Part shown: positions 1-10,790 of the stretch, in pieces
How the letters are laid out: each line of letters starts with the position of its first letter
Numbering within the stretch: position 1 is the first letter of the stretch
Source: Zygnema cylindricum
Taxonomy: Eukaryota; Streptophyta; Zygnematophyceae; Zygnematales; Zygnemataceae
Direction of reading: 5' to 3'
Assembly (NCBI GenBank): GCA_037447655.1
Contig: JBBHKE010000229.1
Span: 109,629 to 173,628, forward strand
DNA: 64,000 bases
Position numbers and translations under genes: made by a program
Notes under the pieces: model-generated
The model's database searches: none
The model's input: the letters and a program-made list of their open reading frames with translations, nothing else
What the model was told of the DNA's origin: nothing

Positions 1-945
1 CCGAGTGTATTTTTTGAAAAACAAGTCCGACGCTCAGGATTGTTTTAGACAATATAAAGCATGGAGCCAAAAACTCCATGAAACTCCAATCAAGAGAATA
101 AGGAGTGACAATGGTGGAGAGTATACTTCTAACCAGTTTGAGGATTTTCTGAGGGAAGATGGGGTCCAACACCAAAAGACAGTTCCACAAAAACCCGGAA
201 CAGAATGGGGTAGCTGAAAGGTTAAATAGAACACTAAGTGATAGTGCTAGAAGTATGTTGTCAGATAAGAAGATAGGAAAAAGGTTTTGGGCAGAAGCAA
301 TGAACTATGCTAATTACCTCAAAAATAGAGTTCTTACTTCAGCTATAAAAGATCAAACACCTTATGAGAGATGGACAAGCCGGAAACCAGACATATCTCA
401 CTTAAAGGTTTTTGACAGTCAAGTATTTAGTCTAGATACAGATCATTCTAATTGTAAGCTAGATCCTAAACGAAAATCGGGATACTTATTAGGATATGAT
501 GAGGATGTTAAATGATATAGAGTTTATGATCTAAAAACGGAAGATATAATCTTTGTAAAACATCTAGTAGTTATGGATGAAAGAAAGTCTGTGGATCCCT
601 TCAAATATGCAAAGTCATTAAAAATCAGATTTGAGTCAGAAAATTCCGATGACATTGGGCTTCCTAACTATCCAGGTTTTAGAGAAGATGACATTCTTGC
701 AGGTACAAATCAGACTGAAAAGGACTTGGCTGTGGAAACTCCAGTGACAACTCTACCCGAAGCGGAAGACGTGGTGGAAATTGATTCAGAATCAAAGGAT
801 AGGGGAGAAGCCGAGTTTGTTGGAAAGAATCCACGAGAACCATCTATTTCGGCCTCTGATTTGAAGGGGGGAAGGAGAAGTAGCAAAAGACTGCAAGAAA
901 AACAGATTAATAACAGGTAACAAAACTATCTCATCAAGATGAACC
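1..945 (+). pseudogene. Ty1/copia integrase C-terminal half and linker (decayed)
   Basis: The window opens inside a copia pol gene. The first frame (5-217) has the integrase core motif SDNGGEYTSNQFEDF with the second catalytic Asp. A frameshift near 160-180 moves the reading to the frame of 159-515, which holds NGVAERLNRTL with the catalytic Glu, then the copia segment around KPDISHLKVF. A stop after GYDEDVK (about 513) is followed by the acidic linker usual between integrase and RT (573-920). Integrase joins retrotransposon cDNA to host DNA. This copy cannot make it because of at least one frameshift and one stop, and its 5' part lies outside the window. Same copia family as the RT and RNase H fragments that follow. 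Confidence 0.85.
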
Positions 946-961
946 TCAAACTTATGGAGAG

Positions 962-1660
962 GTGATGACTTGTCCAGAAAGAAACCGGTGGAAGACAGCC
1001 ATCAATGAGGAGATGGCCTCAATTATGGCAGCCGATACTTGGGAGCGGGTGGATTGTCCACCTAAACAAAAACCAATCGGTTGTAAGTGGGTTTTCAAAT
1101 TAAAACTGAACCCAGATAACACAATCGAGCGCTACAAGGCCAGATTAGTGGCACAGGGATTTACACAAAAGGAGGGAATTGACTACGAAGAAACCTTTGC
1201 CCGGGTCATCAAATTTCCCTCCATCCGCATACTTCTCAGCCAGGCAGCAGCGGAAGACATGGAAGTACACCAGATGGACATCAAGACAGCATTTTTGCAT
1301 GGAGGATTGGAAGAGGAGATCTTCACGCGACAACCCAAAGGGATTGTGGAGGAAGGAGAGGAGAGTAAGGTATGCCGGCTGATTAAATCTCTTTATGGTT
1401 TGAAACACGCGCCTCGACAGTGGAATAAGAAGCTTAATGAAATTCTAACAGGTTTGGGATATATCGGGATCAGCTCCGGTCACTCAATCTATGTTTTTAA
1501 AGATGAGGAATGTTTTATATTTATTGCAATTTATATTGATGATTTGCTTGTTCTAAGTAAATCAATGGAAAAAATTAATAAACTGAAAACCGATCTTAAG
1601 GGGAGATTTGAAATGAAGGATATGGGGGAAGCAAGATATATTTTGGGAATTCAAGTATAA
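962..1660 (+). pseudogene. Ty1/copia reverse transcriptase
   Basis: A 232-residue open stretch covers most of the copia RT domain (RVT_2 type): WKTAINEEM, then CKWVFKLKLN, YKARLVAQGF, the palm segment VHQMDIKTAFLHG with the first catalytic Asp, SLYGLKHAPRQWN, and the YIDDLL box with the catalytic Asp pair. The usual copia box is YVDD or YIDD, so this domain may once have been functional. It ends at a single TAA (1658-1660) just after YILGIQV, and the same frame reads on into RNase H. A point mutation therefore split one pol frame. No promoter of its own; it belongs to the element ending in the LTR at 2541. Confidence 0.9.
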
Positions 1661-1687
1661 AGAGACCGAAAAAGAAAGATTATAAGA

Positions 1688-2527
1688 TTGACTCAAAAGG
1701 AGGCAATAGGGAACATGCTTGAAAATTTTCAGATGGATAAAGCTAATAGTTGTACAACTCCAATGGAGTTAAAGAAGGGAAGTGAGGGGAGTGAGGAAGA
1801 AGGAGTCATAGTCTTAAACGAGATATTATCTCTTGAAGAACAAAAGTTCATGCAGACTATTCCTTACAGGCAACTAGTGGGAAGTCTAATCTATTATATG
1901 AATTGTACCCGGCCGGATTTAGCTGCAGTTGTAGGAGTGCTGAGTAGAAGTCTAAATGCTCCCACTAAGAGGGATTGGGAGGCAACTAAGAGAGTCCTTA
2001 GATATTTGGTAGGAACTAGGGATCTATGGTTGCATTTGGGTGGGGAGAATACTGACATCACCACTTGGAGTGATGCTAGTTATGGTGATGCTCCGATGAG
2101 GAGTTGTACTTCTGGATATGTATTATATGTGGGTGATGGGGCTTGCTGTTGGAGTAGCAAACAGCAAAAGGTTATTGCTCAGTCCACCATGGAGGCTGAG
2201 TATATGGCCTCTTGCTCTGCTGTAAAAGAATTGATGTGGGTCAAGTCTTTGCTTGGTGAGCTTGGTCACCTTAAGAGTGGTGTGCAGAAAATATTTTGTG
2301 ATAATCAGGCAGCAATCGCTATTTCTGCCAATCCTAAACACCATTTTAAAGCCAAACACATGGACATCAGACTCAGCTTTGTTAGAGAGAAAGTAGAAAA
2401 CAAAATAATCAGTTTAGAGTACAGACCAGATAGTGAGATGGTAGCAGATATGATGACCAAACCTGTGCCTTCCCCTAAGCTAATTTTTTGCAGGGAGAAG
2501 TGTGGTCTGAAATTAAAGATTGACTAG
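1688..2527 (+). pseudogene. Ty1/copia RNase H domain, 3' end of pol
   Basis: This 279-residue frame continues the RT frame after the TAA at 1658. It has the connection motif YRQLVGSLIYYMNCTRPDL, then RNase H with TTWSDASYGD (first Asp), MEAEYMA (Glu), CDNQAAIAI (Asp) and the copia ending HMDIRLSFVREKV ... MMTKPVP. RNase H degrades the RNA strand of the RNA-DNA hybrid during reverse transcription. The stop at 2525-2527 is followed within 15 bp by a polypurine tract and the LTR, so the end of pol is complete. This part looks intact, but it sits in a broken pol. Confidence 0.9.
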
Positions 2528-2540
2528 AAAATAAGGGGAG
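2528..2540 (+). promoter_or_regulatory. Polypurine tract of copia element
   Basis: A purine run (AAATAAGGGGAG) directly precedes the TG of the LTR. The same block (AAAATAAGGGGAG) precedes the LTR at 21298. It is the expected plus-strand primer site. Confidence 0.75.
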
Positions 2541-3589
2541 TGTAGAAACTAATGGTTTTATTAGTATTTTCTAGGTCTGAAAAGAAATATAGAAGTCGAG
2601 GCAGTCTATCTCTAACTTCTCTCTCCAACTCTCAAACTTGTCGCAGTCACTGAGAAATTGGAGAGGAAGCTAGAGCCATGGCTACCTTGGCTATCCTGAG
2701 GTTTACGGGAAATTTATATTAGGGTTTATTTATTTAAGTAAAAGTTATGTGCCGGCGGCAGGATTTGATCCTTGTACCTACAGGCCGGCAGACAGGAAGT
2801 AGCCGGTAGCCTTAGCCGTTAAGTCTAGCGGTAGTGTTACGTAGCTTATAGTTTGATAATTATTTAGATATGTATATTAGCGATAAACCATTTAACTGAA
2901 ATGAATTACGTGATACATAGATCCAGTAATATATAATGTACGACTTACGGTACGGACAAAAATCAGTACCGCGCATTTGTTTCGTAAAAGAAACAAATAC
3001 CGCGCATGTATTTATTACGGCTACGATTAAAGCCGAATTTAATCGGACGGCCGGGATTAGCGCCGAGATCGCGGAGGAAGATTTCGGCGGTTTGTGGCCA
3101 TCGCCACATCGGATGACGCGTGGCGAAATTCCGTTGGATTGTGGAATCTCCGGAGATTATGGCACCGAATCCGGATTTGACATGTGTCGACTTTTTGGCC
3201 ATGTCGTACAATATCCGTACATAAAGTACACCGGCAGCTGTACTTTTACGTACGAAACTCAATTCTGATTGGTTCCGTACATCAGTAGATAGAGTCTGTG
3301 AGAGAGATAGGACTTAGAAAAATTAGAAGATAGGACCCTCTCTCCCAGAGAGCTTCTGTACAAAAGGTCAACTTTGACCCTCCATAACTTACTGCTCAGG
3401 GGAGCAAATTCAGAGATTCTTTTTGCTATCGACTCAGGGGAGTCTTGTCTTCACAGGGGTGAAGTTGGTCAGAGTTTTTGTCTGCCAGGGTGGCAGTTAT
3501 TTTTGCTTAAACACAAAGGGGTCAGGATTATCCTAGAGGCTTCTTGGAAGCTGTCCACTCTGAGGACTTATGGAGGTCTCAGAGTTTCA
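2541..3589 (+). repeat. Copia 3' LTR (family 1), about 1.05 kb
   Basis: Begins TGTAGAAACTAATGG after the polypurine tract and ends GAGTTTCA. The same start-to-end sequence is recognisable at 21298-22481 and, on the minus strand, at 25856-27042. Inside are a CpG-rich block with the inverted repeat ATTTGTTTC ... GAAACAAAT (about 2976-2997), several GTAC-rich direct repeats near 3210-3255, and an antisense tRNA-like segment (about 2755-2840). The short overlapping open frames here are artefacts of this CpG-rich sequence and do not resemble proteins. Confidence 0.8.
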
Positions 3590-4773
3590 CTCTCAAACTT
3601 GTCGCAGTCACTAAGAAATTGGAGAGGAAGCTAGAGCCATGGCTACCTTGGCTATCCTGAGATTTACGGGAATTTTATATTAGGGTTTATATATTTAATT
3701 AAAATGTATGAGCCGGCGGCAGGTTTTGATCCTTGTACCTGCCGGCCGGCAGACACAAAGTAGACGGTAGCCTTAGCCGTTTCATCTAGCGGAAATGTTA
3801 CCAAGCATATAGTTTGATAATTATTTAATTATGTATACAAGCGATAAACCATTTAACTAGAATTAATTACGGGATACATAGATCCAGTAATATGTAATGT
3901 ACGACTTACGGTACGGACATAAATCAGTAACGCGCATTTGTTTCGTAAATGAAACAAATACCGCGCATGTATTTATTACGGCCACGATTAAAGCCGAATT
4001 TAATCGGACGGCCGGGATTAGCGCCGAGATCGCGGAGGAAGATTTCGGCGGTTTGTGGCCATCGCCACATCGGATGACGCGTGGCAAAATTCCGTTGGAT
4101 TGTGGAAACTCCGGAGATTACGGCACCGAATCCGGATTTGACATGTGTCGACATTTTGGCCATGTCGTACAGTGTCCGTACATAAAGTACACCGGCAGCT
4201 GTACTTTTGCGTACGGAACTCAATTCTGATTGGTTCCGTACATCAGTAGATAGAGTCTGTGAGAGAGATAGGACTTAGAAAAATTAGAAGATAGGACCCC
4301 CTCGTGGCAAAATTCCGTTGGATTGTGGAAACTCCGGAGATTATGGCACCGAATCCGGATTTGACATGTGTCGACATTTTGGCCATGTCGTACAGTGTCC
4401 GTACATAAAGTACACCGGCAGCTGTACTTTTGCGTACGGAACTCAATTCTGATTGGTTCCGTACATCAGTAGATAGAGTCTGTGAGAGAGATAGGACTTA
4501 GAAAAATTAGAAGATAGGACCCCCTCTCCCAGAGAGCTTCTGTACAAAAGGTCAACTTTGACCCTCCATAACTTACTGCTCAGGGGAGCAAATTCAGAGA
4601 TTCTTTTTGCTATCGACTCAGGGGAGTCTTGTCTTCATAGGGGTGAAGTTGGTCAGAGTTTTTGTCTGCCAGGGTGGCAGTTACCTTTGCTTAAACACAA
4701 AGGGGTCAGGATTATCCTAGAGGCTTCTTGGAAGCTGTCCACTCTGAGGACTTATGGAGGTCTCAGAGTTTCA
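3590..4773 (+). repeat. Second, 5'-truncated tandem LTR copy with a 224-bp internal duplication
   Basis: Right after the LTR terminus at 3589 the sequence restarts at a point equivalent to 2629 (CTCTCAAACTTGTCGC), giving a second LTR copy offset by 961 bp without its first ~88 bp. Within it the stretch 4081-4304 (starting GTGGCAAAATTCC) is repeated at 4305-4528. The copy ends at the same GAGTTTCA terminus at 4773. This is consistent with unequal crossing-over or replication slippage between LTRs. Confidence 0.8.
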
Positions 4774-5112
4774 TCCCCCTCCCCCTCCCCCTCCCCTCCC
4801 CCCTCCCACTCCCCCTTCCCCTCCCACTCCTTCTTCCCCTCCCCCTCCCCCTACCCCTCCCCCTCCCCCTCCCTCTCCTCCTCCTCCTTTCCCACCCCCT
4901 CCCCCTCCCCCTTCTCCTCCTCCCCCTTCCCCTCCCCCTCCCCTCCTCCCTCATCCTCCCCCTCCTCCCCCCCCTCCTCTTCCCCCTCCCCCTCCTCCTC
5001 CCGCTCCTCCTCCTCCTCCTCCTCCTCCTCCTCCTCCCCCTCCTCCTCCCCTTCCTCCTCCTCCTCCTCCTCGCCCTCCTCCCCCCCCTCCTCCTCCTCC
5101 TCCTCCTCGCTA
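4774..5112. repeat. Long polypyrimidine tract (CCCCTC/CTCCTC repeats)
   Basis: About 340 bp of nearly pure C/T on the plus strand, from (CCCCTC)n to (CTC)n. It starts exactly where the LTR terminus TTTCA ends. It produces long open frames of Pro/Ser/Leu or Arg/Gly/Glu repeats on both strands; these are low-complexity artefacts. Confidence 0.95.
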
Positions 5113-5226
5113 TTAGTGTTTTTTTTTGCCACTTCTCCATACACATTTGCCAGATTGTGGATGTGACGGTTGCAATTGAAAGGTAAGATTCTCAGCTTCT
5201 GGTTGGCGTTCTCAAATCGGATAAGT

Positions 5227-7010
5227 TGTTGAAATTACTAGATTTATAGAGTATTTTCTAGGTCTAAATATATCAGTATAAAAAGAAAATGAAAAGGGCT
5301 GACAGCCTGCCTCCACCTCCTCTCTCTAGCCCCCATACTTGTTGTAGTCACTAAAGGTTACACAGGGTGGTTGAGCCATGGCTCCCTTAGCCCCACAGGT
5401 AGGACTAAAGAGTGACATAAGTCACTCTCAACAAAAGGTTCAGTCCGACAAGACTCGAACCTTCGACCGCGAAAGTGAGGCGTAGGCGTTAGCTCTAACT
5501 GGTCTGTCGTAGAAGTTCATTACACTACATGGGGTAAAATATTGATTTAAACATAAAATTGAACATTAGTCCAATTAACAAAACTACGAATATTGAACAT
5601 AGAGACATATTATATTAAGTGTGTTCATCAAATCCGCTGCACGAAATAAATAAATTGGATATTTATTTCGACGGTGTATATCAAAAGTCGGTCTTTACCG
5701 ACATCGCAAATCATTGCCGAGGTCCCGAAATGGTCACTTTGGCGGTTTACGGATGTCGCAAGACTTGGTGATACGTGGCACAATAGAATTGAGCAGCAAG
5801 AATCTTGAACAACATGAGGACGAGTCCGAAGGCGACCCGTGTCCACTCCATGGCCTTGTCGTTCTTTGGCCGGATAGAAAGTACATCGGCAACTGTACTT
5901 TTCTGTACTTTACAGTCTCCGATTGGAGCATACTTCAGTAGATAGGGGTTGTGAGAGGGGTTTTGGGACTTAGGGGATTTGGGTAGGTAGCACCTCTCTC
6001 ATATAGAGCTTGTATAAAGGATTGGCATCTTTTCTGCTTGTTAACTTATTGGATGGTTTGCCGTTTTCAGTGATTCTTTTTGCAACGGACTCAACGCAGT
6101 CTAGGTTGCACAGGGTGCAATCAGACTGTCAGTTTGCCCTCTTGGGTAGCAGTGGTTGTGGCTTGATGTGGGTTTGTTAAAAGCTATGTAGAGGGTTCCT
6201 GAATTCTGTAGTCCAATGGAAGACACATAATTCCAAGTAGCCGGTAGTTGTTAGTTTCAATCCTATAAGCCTAATGTTGGTATTGAGGTATATAGGGTTT
6301 GATAACTATTTAAAGATGGACTTTGAGGGATTTCCATTTAGCTGAGTGATCAGACTTTAGAGCATAGACACAGTTGTACCCATAATACGAACGAAAGTAC
6401 CGCACGAAACAAATGTTTAGTGCGTTTGTTTTTACTGCCAACATTAAAAGCCATTTTGGATCGGACGACCACTGTGCGAGTCGACATCGCGGAATAACTG
6501 CTTTGGCGGTTTTCTGTCACAATCATACAAAGTGACACGTGGCACAGTATCATTCGCTTGCGACATTTTTGGAGAACACCAGAACAAGTTCGGATGAGAC
6601 AGACGTCAAGTTCTTAGCCATGTCGTACGATGGACGTACATGAAGTACTCTAACACCAGTACATTTTTGTACTTTACAGTTACCAGATTGGTGTCTTACT
6701 TTAGTAGTAGGGGTTTAGAGAGGGGTTTTAGGAATTAGAAAAATCTTAGGTAGCCGCCTCTCTCCTAAAATGCCCCTCTATAAGAGGGTCATGTTTGACC
6801 CCTAATAATTGATAGCTCAAGAGAGCAAATTGCTTGATTCTTTTTGCAACACACTTAGGGGAGTCTTGCCTTCACTAAGGTGAATTTAGGTCTAACTATT
6901 GTTTTTCAAGGTGGCAATCGGTCTTGATCAAACCAAGGGGGGTTAAGACTATCATAGGGGCTTCGTGTGAGATTCTTACATTGAGGGCCTATGGAGGTCT
7001 CACATTTACG
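5227..7010 (+). repeat. Diverged copia LTR followed by a truncated tandem LTR copy
   Basis: Begins TGTTGAAATTACTAG with the family phrase GTATTTTCTAGG. It carries the antisense tRNA-like block (5445-5515, containing GACTCGAACC), the GTAC-rich region and the GTGATTCTTTTTGC block. Around 6190-6230 it restarts with a second, partial LTR (second TTTGATAACTATTTAA near 6298), ending beside the primer-binding site at 7011. At about 1.78 kb it is longer than the ~1.19 kb full LTRs because of this partial duplication. It is more diverged than the copies at 2541 and 21298. Confidence 0.7.
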
Positions 7011-7025
7011 GGTTATGGGCCCACA
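7011..7025 (+). promoter_or_regulatory. Primer-binding site, half-tRNA-iMet type
   Basis: GGTTATGGGCCCACA directly follows the LTR. It is complementary to the anticodon stem-loop of eukaryotic initiator tRNA-Met (anticodon CAU within GGGCCCAUAACC), not to a tRNA 3' end. Drosophila copia uses a cleaved half-tRNA at this kind of site. The same block follows the LTRs at 25856-27042 (minus), 32984-33428 and 41760-42182. Confidence 0.75.
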
Positions 7026-7074
7026 CTCTAGGGTACCCATCTTTAACAAAATTGGCTTCATATACTAGTAGAGT

Positions 7075-8010
7075 TTGATGAAAAAAGCGTTGTGTGAGAA
7101 ATTTTTTTGGGGAATAGTGAATGGACGAGTGGAGCGTCCATCTATTCTAGGTAATCCTCTAGGATTTGGGGAGATCAGATTTACCAAGGTGGCAAATCTA
7201 GATCCATCGAAGAAGATGAAGGACGGGGAAGTGGTAGACAAAGGGAAGGAGAGGGAGATGTTGGCACCGATAGCAACCAGTTCCGTATTCATGTCACGTG
7301 TTTCGAGAAACGAGGAGAATGATATTGACACCTAGGACCAAAACAATATGGCGGCAAAACACTTCATCCTCGGACATCTCACTCAAGGACTTGCATCACC
7401 TCACTTGTAAGTAGAAAAGGCATCTAATCTATAGAAGGCACTCATAGATATGTAGTGAAGCGGTAAAATTCAGCAAGAACAACTGATAGATCACAAAATA
7501 GATAAAAATGGATAGAAAGGAGAAAAAATGCTAGATTATTATTATGAGCTTGCGGCATTTTTTATAGAGTTAGAGACTGTTGGAAAGGTAGAAACTAAAA
7601 AGGCGACGATTATCTGTTTACTCATGAAGCTATCTGATGTGTATGAGAATATACTCAACCGGAAACAAGACCTGTCAGACTCGAAGTGGACTTGGAATTC
7701 TGTGGTAGAGATGATTATCGTCCGACAGAATACGATAGAGATCCGAAAGGGAGGAAAGGGCGGACAAGCCTTGGCAATCGATATCGATTGGAGGAACAAG
7801 GACTCAAGGAAAACCCTTCAAAACAATGGAGGGGGGGTGGCAGAAAAATCAGTCGACGATTCTCCCCTGAGGTTTTCCAAGGGGTTCTATCACTTTTGTA
7901 AGAAACCAGGGCACTATATGGCAAATTGTTGTAAGCTAATTGAACTTCTCCTAAAGGAGGGACAGTCCGTTGGATTTTTGAAAGGAAAGAAAAAGGTCCT
8001 TGTGACGTAG
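7075..8010 (+). pseudogene. Copia gag (nucleocapsid region), decayed
   Basis: Frame 7075-7335 starts MMKKALCEKFFWGIVNG, matching the start of the minus-strand gag at 25801 (LLYEKHLWGIVSEQV). Frame 7528-8010 carries the Gag middle region (LMKLSDVYENILNR) and a zinc-knuckle-like YHFCKKPGHYMANC, in which the first Cys of CX2CX4HX4C is Tyr. Gag forms the virus-like particle and binds RNA. Multiple frame breaks between 7335 and 7528, and loss of the knuckle Cys, show the copy is dead. It lies just downstream of the LTR and primer-binding site, as expected for gag. Confidence 0.8.
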
Positions 8011-8249
8011 GTACAGGAGGAGAAATCCAAAGACGAAGACGATGAGCTTTTGCTGGATGAGGAGATGGAGGTGAAGATCGAGGTCAAAATTCCACGAAAA
8101 CAGAATTGTGTCGTCGGGGGAGTGACATGAAAAGCATGTTCGATTGTGGAATCATGTGCTTCTATACACATGTGTAAGGATAAACATATGTACACAAAAA
8201 TGAGAAAGATTCACTGTAGAGATAGAGTATAGAGTACGGGGATGGGAGG

Positions 8250-8867
8250 GTAGACACTACTAGTTTGGTAGGATCGGCAGATCTGAAATTTTAGTGGAAG
8301 GAAAGACATCCATAGTTACATTCAGTGGTGTGTTGTTTATTCCTGAGTTGAACAAGAATCTTATCTCAACATCTGTGTTAGATGATAAAGGATTTGAAAC
8401 TAGCACTAGGAAAGAAATCTTTACTGCTAGCTTTGAGGATAAAGTCTTTTTCACAGCTGAAATTGGTAGCCAAAGGATGTTCCGACTGATTTTAAGTAAT
8501 GGAAAGAATAAACTTTATTATGCTGGTGTTAATGATAAAATGTTTTGGCATAAGAGAATTGGACATGTGCATTTAGACAAGTTAAAAGAAATGAAAAAGA
8601 TCGGAGTAGTGGAAAGAATTTAGTTAGGGGAAAGTTAGAACCTAAGTGACTATACTGGATGTGCTCAAGGTAAGTCCCATAGGTTACCCTTCCCAAAAAC
8701 AACCACATATAAAGGCGAAAAAGTCTTAGATCAAGTATACACAGACCTATGGGGACCTGCAAAAATGCCTTCATGTGGAGGTAAGAGGTATATGATGACC
8801 ATCACTAATGCCTAGTCTCGGTATTCAAGAGTAAATTTTTTGAAAGCTAAATCAAAGACCCCATTAT
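8250..8867 (+). pseudogene. Copia GAG-pre-integrase and start of integrase, decayed
   Basis: Frame 8294-8623 (109 residues) has the protease/pre-integrase junction pattern LFIPELNKNLISTSVL and the GAG-pre-integrase motif FWHKRIGHVHLDKL. Positions 8640-8867 still read, with frameshifts and stops, as the integrase start, including TDLWGP with the first catalytic Asp and the YMMTIT strand. The rest of the integrase core is deleted. The next homologous segment (8868) jumps to the second catalytic Asp region fused to RT. Confidence 0.8.
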
Positions 8868-9257
8868 AATTTATGGATTACAAGGCATGGAGTGAGAAAC
8901 TACATGGAACTCGGATCAATGGCATGAGGTGTCATAATGGTGGAGAATATACTTCCAACCAATTTGAGGATTTTGTGAGAAAAGAGGGAATTGACTACAA
9001 GGAAACATTTGCCTCGGTCGTCAGGTTTCCTTCCATCCGTATACTTCTTAGTCTCCCATAATATGTTATGGAATACAAGGCATGGAGTGAGAAACTACAT
9101 GGAACTCGGATCAATAGAGTGAGGTGTGATAATGATGGAGAATATATTTCCATCCAGTTTGAGGATTTTGTGAGAAAAGAGGGAATTGACAACGAGGAAA
9201 CATTTGCCCCGGTCGTCAGGTTTCCCCCCATCCGTATACTTCTTAGTCTGAGTTTCC
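8868..9257 (+). repeat. 195-bp tandem duplication of a copia integrase-RT deletion junction
   Basis: Two consecutive units, 8868-9062 and 9063-9257, each encode YKAWSEKLHGTRIN, the integrase motif GGEYTSNQFEDFV (degenerate in unit 2), and then directly the RT motif ETFASVVRFPSIRILLS or its variant. In the intact arrangement at 1-1660 these two motifs are about 1 kb apart, so an internal deletion came first and was then tandemly duplicated. A further ~30-bp duplication (CCCCCCATCC ... CTTAGTCTG) follows at 9224-9281. Confidence 0.8.
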
Positions 9258-9715
9258 CCCCATCCATATACTTCTTAGTCTGGCGGCAACAGAAGACATG
9301 GAGGTGCACCAAATGGACATCAAGATGGCCTTTCCGCATGGAGAGTTAGAAGAGGAGATCTTCATGCGACAACACGAATGGATTGTGGAGATAGGGGAGG
9401 ATAGCAAGGTATGCCGATTGGTCAAATCTCTGTATAGACTGAAACATGCACCCTGACAATGGAACAAGAAGCTTGATGAGTTTCTTATAGGTCTAGGATA
9501 CATTCGGATAAGCTCAGATCACTCAATTTACCTGTTTGAAGATGATGAAGGTATCATCTTTATTACCATTTATGTTGATGATTTGCTTTGTATCAAGTAA
9601 ATCTATGGATAAAATCAATAAAGAGAAAAATGATCTGAAAGGCAAATTTGAAATGAAGAATATGGGGGAGGCATAATACATTTTGGGAATTCAGGTAGAG
9701 AGAGACGAAGTTAGG
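9258..9715 (+). pseudogene. Copia RT remnant
   Basis: Reads, across frameshifts and at least one in-frame stop, as EVHQMDIKMAF, KVCRLVKSLY, QWNKKLDEF, IYVDDLL and FEMKNMGEA in order, matching the RT at 1260-1660. The catalytic YVDD box is still visible at about 9575 just before a frame break. Similarity to copia stops near 9715, where sequence related to a hAT transposase begins by 9790. Confidence 0.85.
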
Positions 9716-9789
9716 AGGATTTACGTGGAAAAAATTAAGGTCAGCGTTGCCTCGATCACATCAGACTAGCGGACAATAGTTGATAACAC

Positions 9790-10720
9790 ACCTCTCCTAA
9801 ACATTTAGCTGTCACCCCCAAAGGTGAAATGTTCTTGAAGACACACTAGTTGACAAATCAAAGATGCCGAATACCTTTGTAAGGTGTTTCAAAAGGGAGT
9901 TCTTGCACTAGGGGTTGAGGATGCGGTGCAAATTGTTACAGATTCTGCCCCTCTAAACAAGGTTGCCCCTCTAAACAAGGTTGCAGCCTCGTTGCTCGTG
10001 AGTAAGCACTCTTCAATCACATGGACGACATGCTCTCCCCATGTCTTGGACTTGATGATGGAGGATTGGGGCAAGATGGCATTTATTTTCACACCTTTCC
10101 GAGAGGCAAAAAGGTGTTGAAACTGATCACGAATCATAGCATGAGTGCAGCCATGTTCAACAATATCTTTGCACTTCAGCTTTTGAAACCTGGAGAGACT
10201 ACGTTTGCTACGAATTTTGTCACGCTCTAGAGGTTTCAGAGGTGAAACACAGTCTAGAGTGCTAAATGTTTGATGATAATTCCAAGCAATGGATGGGCAA
10301 GGCTTCAGAGAAGATCGATGGGGCTAAGATTAAATGCCACATATTGAGCCGGGAGTTTTGGAAGAGAGTGACGAAGATTGTGACAATTTCAGAGCCTATA
10401 GTGCGGTTGATGAGGGAGTGTGACAAAGGTGCCCCGAATGTAGGGAAGGTTTATCATCGTTTTTACATGATTGGATAGTTATTGGAGAAGTTATCTTGCG
10501 ATGGAGGAGAGAAATTATGCAGGCATGCAAATTTTGGAGGAGCTGAAGGCATCTTAGATGGCGAGGTAGGAGATGGCACATAGGCCCATGTATCTGGTTG
10601 GCTTGGTACTCGATCCAGAGTACCAAAGTGTTGCGTATGGGCAACATTCAAATGCGAAAGTAATGGAAGGTTTATAGACAATGCCTGAAAGGATGTTACC
10701 AAATGTAGAGGACCAGGTTG
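9790..10720 (+). pseudogene. hAT-superfamily transposase remnant (DUF659-like)
   Basis: Frames at 9884-10120, 10021-10230 and 10266-10478, plus the stretches between them, line up with the plant hAT transposase pattern: KDAEYLCKVFQKGV, then VQIVTDSA (conserved VVTDNA strand), WTTCSPHVLDLMMEDWGK (conserved WTPCAAHCLDLMLEDIGK region), the REFWKRVTKIVTISEPIVRLMR segment, and MYLVGLVLDPEY near 10590. hAT transposases cut and paste DNA transposons. This copy has several stops and frameshifts, an 18-bp in-frame duplication (CCCTCTAAACAAGGTTGC, near 9950-9980) and no recognisable dimerisation domain, so it is inactive. Family assigned from remembered motifs only. Confidence 0.75.
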
Positions 10721-10790
10721 AGGCGTGTAGAGGATTTTACCAAATGTAGAGGACCAGGTTGAGGCGTGTAGAGGACCAGGTTGAGGCCCA
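10700..10790. repeat. Short tandem repeat (GTAGAGGACCAGGTTGAGGC)
   Basis: Two and a half copies of AAATGTAGAGGACCAGGTTG-type units at the 3' end of the hAT remnant. The following 10791-11339 is AT-rich and shows no gene. Confidence 0.7.

Noticed and set aside
2755-2840. A genuine tRNA gene in the LTR complement
   Set aside because: A- and B-box-like parts are visible, but I cannot pair an acceptor stem; reported only as tRNA-like.
2936-3268. Frames of 99-110 residues on both strands, repeated at 3897-4229 and 4243-4446
   Set aside because: They lie within LTR copies, overlap antiparallel and lack protein-like conservation; their repetition reflects LTR duplication.
4763-5166. Long open frames on both strands (Pro/Ser-, Leu/Pro-, Arg- and Glu-rich)
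   Set aside because: They come only from the CCCCTC/CTCCTC tract; three frames on one strand and two on the other are open at once.
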